DNA from: a virus
DNA length: 50,972 nt
Direction: 5' to 3' (one strand)
Virus record (IMG/VR): IMGVR_UViG_3300036859_000587
Location: 1 to 50,972 of that record
The notes beneath the pieces were generated by a model. It saw only the letters and a list, made by a program, of their open reading frames with translations, did no database searches and was not told where the DNA came from. The position numbers and the translations under genes were made by a program. Shown in pieces: positions 46,400 to 50,972 of this stretch; the stretch's first letter is position 1; each line of letters opens with the position of its first letter.

Positions 46400-46536
46400 C
46401 CGTGGACCAGGACATTGAGCGCGAGGTCGACACCTACGCCTGGTACTGCACTACCGACGGCGTCACCTCGCCCTGCGGCGACTGCGACGGTTGCCGCTAC
46501 GACCAGGCCGTCGCGCGCTGGCGGGCCTCGTGCTGA
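46396..46536 (+). CDS. Small cysteine-rich protein
   Basis: 46 residues from GTG 46396 (GTG 46402 possible). CTTDGVTSPCGDCDGCRYDQ contains four closely spaced Cys suited to metal binding. 4-bp overlap with the connector gene and 7-bp overlap with the next. Function unknown. Confidence 0.6.
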   Translation: MTVDQDIEREVDTYAWYCTTDGVTSPCGDCDGCRYDQAVARWRASC

Positions 46537-47042
46537 CCGGGCCGAGCGCCTTCTACACGGTCGCCAGCGAGATCCTCGAGGCCGCCTCGGATCGCCTCGC
46601 CGAGACCACCGCGGGCCGGCCGGACCGGATGTGCGTGGTGGACGGGGAGATCGCCTGGGACAACTGCGAATGCGGGCTGCTGGCGGTGGCGCTGTCCCGC
46701 ATCTACCTGTCCGCGGCGTTCCCGACCGAGCTGGTGACCGTGTCGGTGTGCGACGCGCCGTGGGCGGTCGGCGACCTGGTGGTGCAGACGCTGCGCTGCG
46801 CCCCGCAACCGGCCGGGCAGGACCTGGCCCCGTCCTGTGCGGCCCTGGACGCCTCCGCGCAGACGGTGATCGCCGACGCGTACGCGGTGCTGGCGGCGGT
46901 GGCCTGCCGGCTGGGTGAGCTGCGCGACGCCGACGACATCGTGGACTACCTGATCCGGCCGCAGAACGCCGCCGGGCCGGCCGGGCGGTGCGTCGGCTCC
47001 GAGCTGCGGGTCTCCGTCGCGGTCCCGTTCACCAGGACATGA
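46530..47042 (+). CDS. Head-tail connector or completion protein
   Basis: 170 residues from GTG 46530. Mixed fold with FYTVASEILEAASDRLAETT, PDRMCVVDGEIAWDNCECGL, and a C-terminal helical part (AVLAAVACRLGELRDADDIV). Conserved position after the connector gene in actinophages. The specific head-tail part is not determined. Confidence 0.72.
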   Translation: MLTGPSAFYTVASEILEAASDRLAETTAGRPDRMCVVDGEIAWDNCECGLLAVALSRIYLSAAFPTELVTVSVCDAPWAVGDLVVQTLRCAPQPAGQDLAPSCAALDASAQTVIADAYAVLAAVACRLGELRDADDIVDYLIRPQNAAGPAGRCVGSELRVSVAVPFTRT

Positions 47043-47043
47043 C

Positions 47044-47454
47044 ATGACCGTCACCGTCACCCACCGACTGGATGAGGCGGCGTTGGATCAGCTGCTGCGC
47101 TCGCGCACCGGGCCGGTCGGGGTGGAGATGTTCCGGCGCGGGAAGCGGGTGGAGGCCGCGGCGAAGCGCCTGTGCCCGGTGGACACCGGGCGGCTGCGTT
47201 CCTCCATCGGCACCACCGTGGAGGCCACCGCTGTGGGGCCGGTCGCGGTGGTCGGCACCGACGTCGAATACGCGATTTTCAGACACGAAGGGACCGGTGT
47301 GTTCGGGCCGCGCGGCGCGGTGATCACCCCTAAGCGGGGCCGGTTCCTGGTGTTCACCCCGCGCGGCGCCCCCGGCCCGGTGTTCGCCCGTTCGGTGCGC
47401 GGCTCCCCCGGGGTGCCGTTCCTCCGCGATGCGCTGCGGGCGGCCCGTGGCTAG
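47044..47454 (+). CDS. HK97 gp10-like tail completion protein
   Basis: 136 residues. RRGKRVEAAAKRLCPVDTGR, LRSSIGTTVEATAVGPVAVV and VVGTDVEYAIFRHEGTGVFG are the conserved HK97-gp10 motifs; PFLRDALRAARG ends the protein. The family closes the tail tube or joins it to the connector. Confidence 0.85.
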   Translation: MTVTVTHRLDEAALDQLLRSRTGPVGVEMFRRGKRVEAAAKRLCPVDTGRLRSSIGTTVEATAVGPVAVVGTDVEYAIFRHEGTGVFGPRGAVITPKRGRFLVFTPRGAPGPVFARSVRGSPGVPFLRDALRAARG

Positions 47455-47800
47455 CCCGACGCTGCCCGGTTTCCTGCCCGATCCGAACGCGGAGCTTCGC
47501 GCGGCCCGGGGGGATCGGCGGGCGCTGTCGGTGTACTGCTACGCCACCCGGCGGCCCCGGCTGGTCGCTTTGGTGGTGGAACGTGACGGCCGGGACGTTC
47601 TGCTGCTCCCGGCCGCCGCGATCGGGTTCCCCACATTGGGCGGGGCGGTGCAGGTCGGCTGCCGCTGCCCGCAGCGCGGTCACACCATCGCCGTGGGCAC
47701 GTTGGCGGAGGCGCTGTCCCGGCTGCGGCGGCGACCCGCCAAGGCCCGCATCATCGACGTCGCGCGGATATCCCGTGCTACCGTCGCCGCAATCGAATAG
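47447..47800 (+). CDS. Small protein between tail completion and chaperone genes
   Basis: 117 residues from GTG 47447. A beta-rich middle (RPRLVALVVERDGRDVLLLP) with two Cys (QVGCRCPQRG) and a basic C-terminal helical region. 8-bp overlap with the upstream gene. Could serve in head-tail joining; no family recognised. Confidence 0.65.
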   Translation: MASPTLPGFLPDPNAELRAARGDRRALSVYCYATRRPRLVALVVERDGRDVLLLPAAAIGFPTLGGAVQVGCRCPQRGHTIAVGTLAEALSRLRRRPAKARIIDVARISRATVAAIE

Positions 47801-47870
47801 ACCGCCCACCGGCCTCCGGCCCGACCTGGCGCCAGGGCAGCGCACTCCCCGACGAAGGGGTGTGCCCCCC

Positions 47871-48218
47871 ATGACCGTGGTCAGCGTGGACGAGAAGACC
47901 CGCGACTTCTCCGTCGCGCACGACCCGATCGCCTTCACCATCGACGGCGACACCTTCGACTGCTACCCGGCGCTGCCCGCCGGGGTGCTGATCCAATTCG
48001 CCATCGGCGCGGCAAAGATCAACCAAAGCGACGTCGAGCAGCAGGCCAAGATGCTGGACGGCCTATTCCGGCTGGTGCTGCGCCCCGAGTCGGCCGACCT
48101 GTTCGCCGCCCGGATGACCGACCCGGAGCGACCGATCGAGCTCAAGCAGATCAACCTGATCATCCCATGGGTGATGGAGGCGCACGGGCTGCGCCCTACG
48201 CCGCTGCCCGCGGACTGA
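47871..48218 (+). CDS. Tail assembly chaperone, G part
   Basis: 115 residues. FTIDGDTFDCYPALPAGVLI, DVEQQAKMLDGLFRLVLRPE and ADLFAARMTDPERPIEL form the first tail assembly chaperone typical of siphoviruses, placed before the tape measure gene. A second ORF in the -1 frame (48167-48532) overlaps its end and would be read by programmed frameshift in other phages. I see no standard slippery heptamer near the overlap. Confidence 0.82.
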   Translation: MTVVSVDEKTRDFSVAHDPIAFTIDGDTFDCYPALPAGVLIQFAIGAAKINQSDVEQQAKMLDGLFRLVLRPESADLFAARMTDPERPIELKQINLIIPWVMEAHGLRPTPLPAD

Positions 48219-48532
48219 TCGACTGGCTGCGGGAACCGGGTGTCTGGCATGAACTGGACGGGCTGTGGGCGAGCCAGGGGATCGAACCGCTGGCACTGCC
48301 GCTGGACAGGTTCCTCAACATGACCTACGCGCAGATGGTGCAGCGCACCTACGACGACAAAGGCAAAGACCACCGGCCCGAGGTCGACGCGGCGTTCGGG
48401 GTGGCCGCCTGGGACACCCCGTTCGGGTCGCGTTACCGGATCGACCGACCGGACGGCGCTCCCCCGTGGTGGGCCGGGGATGAGGAGGCGAGCCAGGGTT
48501 TCCTGCGGGCGATGGGCGTGGGGTTGAGCTGA
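48167..48532 (+). CDS. Tail assembly chaperone, T part (probable frameshift extension)
   Basis: 121 residues if begun at ATG 48167, but the frame is open further upstream and no ribosome-binding site precedes that ATG, so it is probably made as a -1 frameshift fusion with the G part. Motifs GLIDWLREPGVWHELDGLWA, LALPLDRFLNMTYAQMVQ and DKGKDHRPEVDAAFG. The fusion chaperones wrap the tape measure during tail assembly. Confidence 0.75.
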   Translation: MGDGGARAAPYAAARGLIDWLREPGVWHELDGLWASQGIEPLALPLDRFLNMTYAQMVQRTYDDKGKDHRPEVDAAFGVAAWDTPFGSRYRIDRPDGAPPWWAGDEEASQGFLRAMGVGLS

Positions 48533-48533
48533 C

Positions 48534-50591
48534 ATGGCCGTCATCGACACCGCGACTGTCCGCATCCTGCCCGACTTTTCTGGGTTCACCCGGCAGGTCC
48601 GCACCGAACTCGACTCGTCGCTGAAGGGCGTCACCGCCTCGGTGGACAAGGGCGTGAAGAGCGCCACCGATTCGGTGGCGAAATCCACCACCGGGATGGC
48701 CTCGAGGGTGAAGGGCAGCCTCGGCACGGTGAAGGGCGCGTTCCTCGGGGCGTTCGCCGGCACCGCCGTCCTCGGCGGGCTGGCCGGCGTCGTCGGCGGG
48801 ATCAGGGGAGCGATCAGCGCCGCCTCCGACCTGGGTGAGACCACCTCCAAGGTGGGGCAGATCTTCGGTCAGTCGGCGCTGCCCGAGCTGCAGAAGTTCG
48901 CCGCCGGCGCGGCGGCCGCGTTGGGTCAGTCCAAGCAGCAGGCGCTGGACGCTGCGGCCACCTTCGGTGTGTTCGGTAAATCCGCGGGCCTGTCTGGTGG
49001 GGAGCTGGTCGGCTTCTCCACGAAGCTGACCGGGTTGGCCACCGACATGGCCAGCTTCTCCAACACCACCCCGCAGGAGGCCATCGACGCGCTCGGCGCG
49101 GCTCTGCGCGGCGAGTCCGAGCCGATCCGCCGCTACGGGGTGCTGTTGGACGAGGGCTCGGTGCAGGCCGAGGGGCTGCGGCTGGGGCTGGTGAAGGCCA
49201 CCGGCGACACCGGCAAGATCGCCATCGCGCAGCAGAAAGCGATGCTGGCGCAGAAGGCCTACAACAAGGCGGTCAAGGAGCACGGCGCCGACTCCGATGA
49301 GGCGGCCCGGGCCAACATCGCGTTGCAGACCGCCACCGCCGGGTTGAAGAAGGCCACCGAGGGCACCATCCCGCCGCTGAGCCAGCAGCAGAAGGTGCTG
49401 GCCCGCCAGTCGCTGATCCTGGCCCAGACCAAGGACCAGCAGGGCGACTTCGCCCGCACCTCGGGCGGGTTGGCGAACCAGCAGCGCAAGCTGACCGCCC
49501 AATGGAACAACGCCAAGACCACCCTGGGTGGATTGCTGCTCCCGGCCGCGACCGCCGTGGTGAAGGTGTTCAACGGCATGTTCTCGGTGCTGGGGACGCT
49601 GTCCGGCCCGTTCAAGGCGCTGACCGGCTTCGTGAAGGAGAACCAGACCGCGTTCAAGGCGATCGCCGCCGTGATCGGCGCCGCGCTGATCCCCGCCCTG
49701 ATCCGGTCCGGGGTGCAGGCCACCCTGTGGGCGGCGCGGCAGGTCGCCGCCGGTGCCGCCGCCGTGGCCAGCTACATCCGGGCTGGGCTCGCCGCCACCG
49801 CGTCTGCGGTCCGGCAGGTCGCCGCGTGGGTGTTGGTCGGTACCCAGTCGCTGATCCAGGCCGCCCGGGTCGCCGCGGCCTGGCTGATCGCGATGGGCCC
49901 GATCGCGCTGGTGGTGGCCGCCGTGGTCGCCCTGGTCGTGGTGGTGGTGAAGAACTGGGACAAGATCCGCAACGCGATCACCGTCGCCGCCACCGCGGTG
50001 CTGAACTTCCTCAAACGGAACTGGCCGCTGATCCTGGCCATCCTGACCGGCCCGATCGGGCTGGCGGTGCTGGCCATCGCCCGGAACTGGGACAAGATCA
50101 AAGCCGGGGCGGGCGCGGTGAAGAACTTCGTCGTCGACAAGTTCAAGGCCATGGTCGACTTCGTCAAATCGCTGCCCGGGAAGATCGGCCGGGCCGCCGG
50201 CGGCATGTGGGACGGGATCAAGAACGCTTTCCGCTCGGCGATCAACTTCATCATCCGCGGCTGGAACAACCTGCAATTCCGCATCCCCGGCTTCTCCGTC
50301 GGGCCGGTGAAGTTCGGCGGCTTCACCCTCGGCCTGCCCGACATCCCGCAACTACAGGCTGGCGGCATCGTGAAACGTCCCACCCTGGCCGCGCTCGCCG
50401 AACGCGGCCGCCCCGAGGCGGTCATCCCACTCGAGCGGCTCGGCGATTTCGGCGGCGGCCGCTGGCATCCCGACGACATCACCGACCTGGCCGTGCAGAT
50501 CGGGCAGGTGGTGCTGGCCGGCATCTACGGCGGCATCTCTGAGACCAACCGCGCCACCCGCCGCCGGGTCCAGGCTGGGAGCACCCGATGA
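48534..50591 (+). CDS. Tape measure protein
   Basis: 685 residues. Opens with VRILPDFSGFTRQVRTELDS, has a hydrophobic helix (FAGTAVLGGLAGVVGGI), conserved tape-measure segments such as ETTSKVGQIFGQSALPEL and FSNTTPQEAIDALGAALRGE, long coiled coils (about 220-330), and two more hydrophobic helices (IALVVAAVVALVVVVVKNW, PLILAILTGPIGLAVLAIA). The C-terminus has LAALAERGRPEAVIPLERLG. At about 1.5 angstrom per residue the tail would be near 100 nm, short for an actinophage siphovirus. Confidence 0.9.
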   Translation: MAVIDTATVRILPDFSGFTRQVRTELDSSLKGVTASVDKGVKSATDSVAKSTTGMASRVKGSLGTVKGAFLGAFAGTAVLGGLAGVVGGIRGAISAASDLGETTSKVGQIFGQSALPELQKFAAGAAAALGQSKQQALDAAATFGVFGKSAGLSGGELVGFSTKLTGLATDMASFSNTTPQEAIDALGAALRGESEPIRRYGVLLDEGSVQAEGLRLGLVKATGDTGKIAIAQQKAMLAQKAYNKAVKEHGADSDEAARANIALQTATAGLKKATEGTIPPLSQQQKVLARQSLILAQTKDQQGDFARTSGGLANQQRKLTAQWNNAKTTLGGLLLPAATAVVKVFNGMFSVLGTLSGPFKALTGFVKENQTAFKAIAAVIGAALIPALIRSGVQATLWAARQVAAGAAAVASYIRAGLAATASAVRQVAAWVLVGTQSLIQAARVAAAWLIAMGPIALVVAAVVALVVVVVKNWDKIRNAITVAATAVLNFLKRNWPLILAILTGPIGLAVLAIARNWDKIKAGAGAVKNFVVDKFKAMVDFVKSLPGKIGRAAGGMWDGIKNAFRSAINFIIRGWNNLQFRIPGFSVGPVKFGGFTLGLPDIPQLQAGGIVKRPTLAALAERGRPEAVIPLERLGDFGGGRWHPDDITDLAVQIGQVVLAGIYGGISETNRATRRRVQAGSTR

Positions 50592-50972
50592 GCGTCATCC
50601 TCACCTACGACGACCTGCTGGCCCGGGTGCAGGTCTCCGGCTCGGCGGTGACCGGCTCGGCCGCCGACGTGGACCGCTCCTGCGACGGTGGCATCACCTA
50701 CACCCGGGTGCGCGGCGGTACCGGCATGCCGATCAGCGGCGGCAACTTCGAACTGCCGGTGGACGACTACGAATTCTGCACCGGCACGTTCCCGTCCGGC
50801 GCGCTGTGCCCGCCCGGTGTGACCGGGGTCGCCTCCACCTATCGGGTCTGCGGCTACAACGCCGAGTCGATGCTGACCGTCACCGGCGGACCCAACTCGT
50901 ACGCGTCCACCCCGGACAACGCGGCGCTGGACATCACCGGCGACATCGACGTGCGGATGTGGCTGCGCCCGG
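50588..50972 (+). CDS. Partial distal tail / minor tail protein with LamG-like domain
   Basis: 128 residues are visible before the window ends. After a beta-rich start (ILTYDDLLARVQVSGSAVTG) and a conserved GxCxxxxx region (DYEFCTGTFPSGALCPPGV), the sequence enters a concanavalin/LamG-type domain (NSYASTPDNAALDITGDIDV). ATGA overlap with the tape measure. Likely the distal tail protein or a following minor tail protein binding the cell surface. Confidence 0.75.
   Translation, partial: MSVILTYDDLLARVQVSGSAVTGSAADVDRSCDGGITYTRVRGGTGMPISGGNFELPVDDYEFCTGTFPSGALCPPGVTGVASTYRVCGYNAESMLTVTGGPNSYASTPDNAALDITGDIDVRMWLRP

Noticed and set aside
1-50972. CRISPR arrays, tRNA genes and rRNA genes.
   Set aside because: I saw no regularly spaced direct repeats of CRISPR type and no sequence I could fold as a tRNA or recognise as rRNA; the repeats present are coding repeats or the GTGACA cluster.

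Overview
The window looks like most of a temperate siphovirus (prophage-like) genome from a high-GC actinomycete. Evidence for the host type: GC-rich third codon positions nearly throughout, GTG starts, chains of genes overlapping by 4 bp (ATGA/GTGA), promoters that place the start codon at the transcript 5' end (leaderless), a WhiB-like protein, an Lsr2-type DNA-binding domain, and XRE-DUF5753/DUF6879 regulators. The genus cannot be told from the sequence. Whether bases 1-623 belong to the phage or to flanking host or another element is also undecided.

Layout. 1-623: leftward operon of small membrane proteins and a ribbon-helix-helix-like protein. 693-2087: large serine integrase, ending at a bidirectional hairpin. 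2133-3651: immunity region with a leftward repressor and membrane protein, a divergent control region with TGCATNNATGCA palindromes, and a rightward Cro-like gene. 3651-14445: early operon of mostly small overlapping genes around a YqaJ exonuclease/RecT pair, a DnaQ-like exonuclease, a RusA/zinc-finger/Lsr2 fusion, a WhiB-like protein, an XF1762-like hybrid, a RyR-domain protein and a PD-(D/E)XK protein. 14442-17244: primase-polymerase/SF3 helicase followed by a 301-bp gene-free stretch packed with GTGACA repeats, the best candidate replication origin. 17245-18807: possible small terminase, small genes and a lipoprotein. 18988-21082: leftward operon with a small protein, DUF6879, XRE-DUF5753 and a GIY-YIG nuclease. 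21207-23819: rightward FtsK-like translocase fused to a second GIY-YIG domain, plus small genes. 23881-25212: DndB/DGQHR-type gene with its own promoter and terminator (a moron-like unit). 25228-29127: large terminase and a lysis module (endolysin, holin, membrane proteins, collagen-like protein). 29234-50972: portal, MuF-protease fusion, capsid, major tail protein, a fibre cassette of different base composition, head-tail connector genes, tail assembly chaperones, tape measure and the start of the distal tail gene.

The most interesting object lies in the fibre cassette. An endonuclease VII-like HNH gene interrupts the last codons of a small structural gene (37735-38169). The upstream copy keeps its C-terminus through 17 synonymously recoded, A/T-ending codons. 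The displaced original 3' end is still present 733 bp downstream, fused in frame to the end of the HNH gene. This is the arrangement expected of a non-intronic homing element that supplies its host gene with a cleavage-resistant replacement tail. The fibre cassette (about 37.4-43.9 kb) is flanked by two paralogous structural genes (35848-36744 and 44295-45116), suggesting a swappable module. The 1152-residue fibre protein in it has about 24 copies of a 20-residue repeat.

Functionally, the repressor/Cro switch and integrase set lysogeny. The exonuclease/RecT/RusA set recombines DNA, and the primase-helicase with its iteron-like origin replicates it. Terminase, portal, protease and capsid build and fill heads. 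The FtsK-GIY-YIG fusion, the DndB unit and the XRE/GIY-YIG operon are accessory functions whose roles here are unknown.
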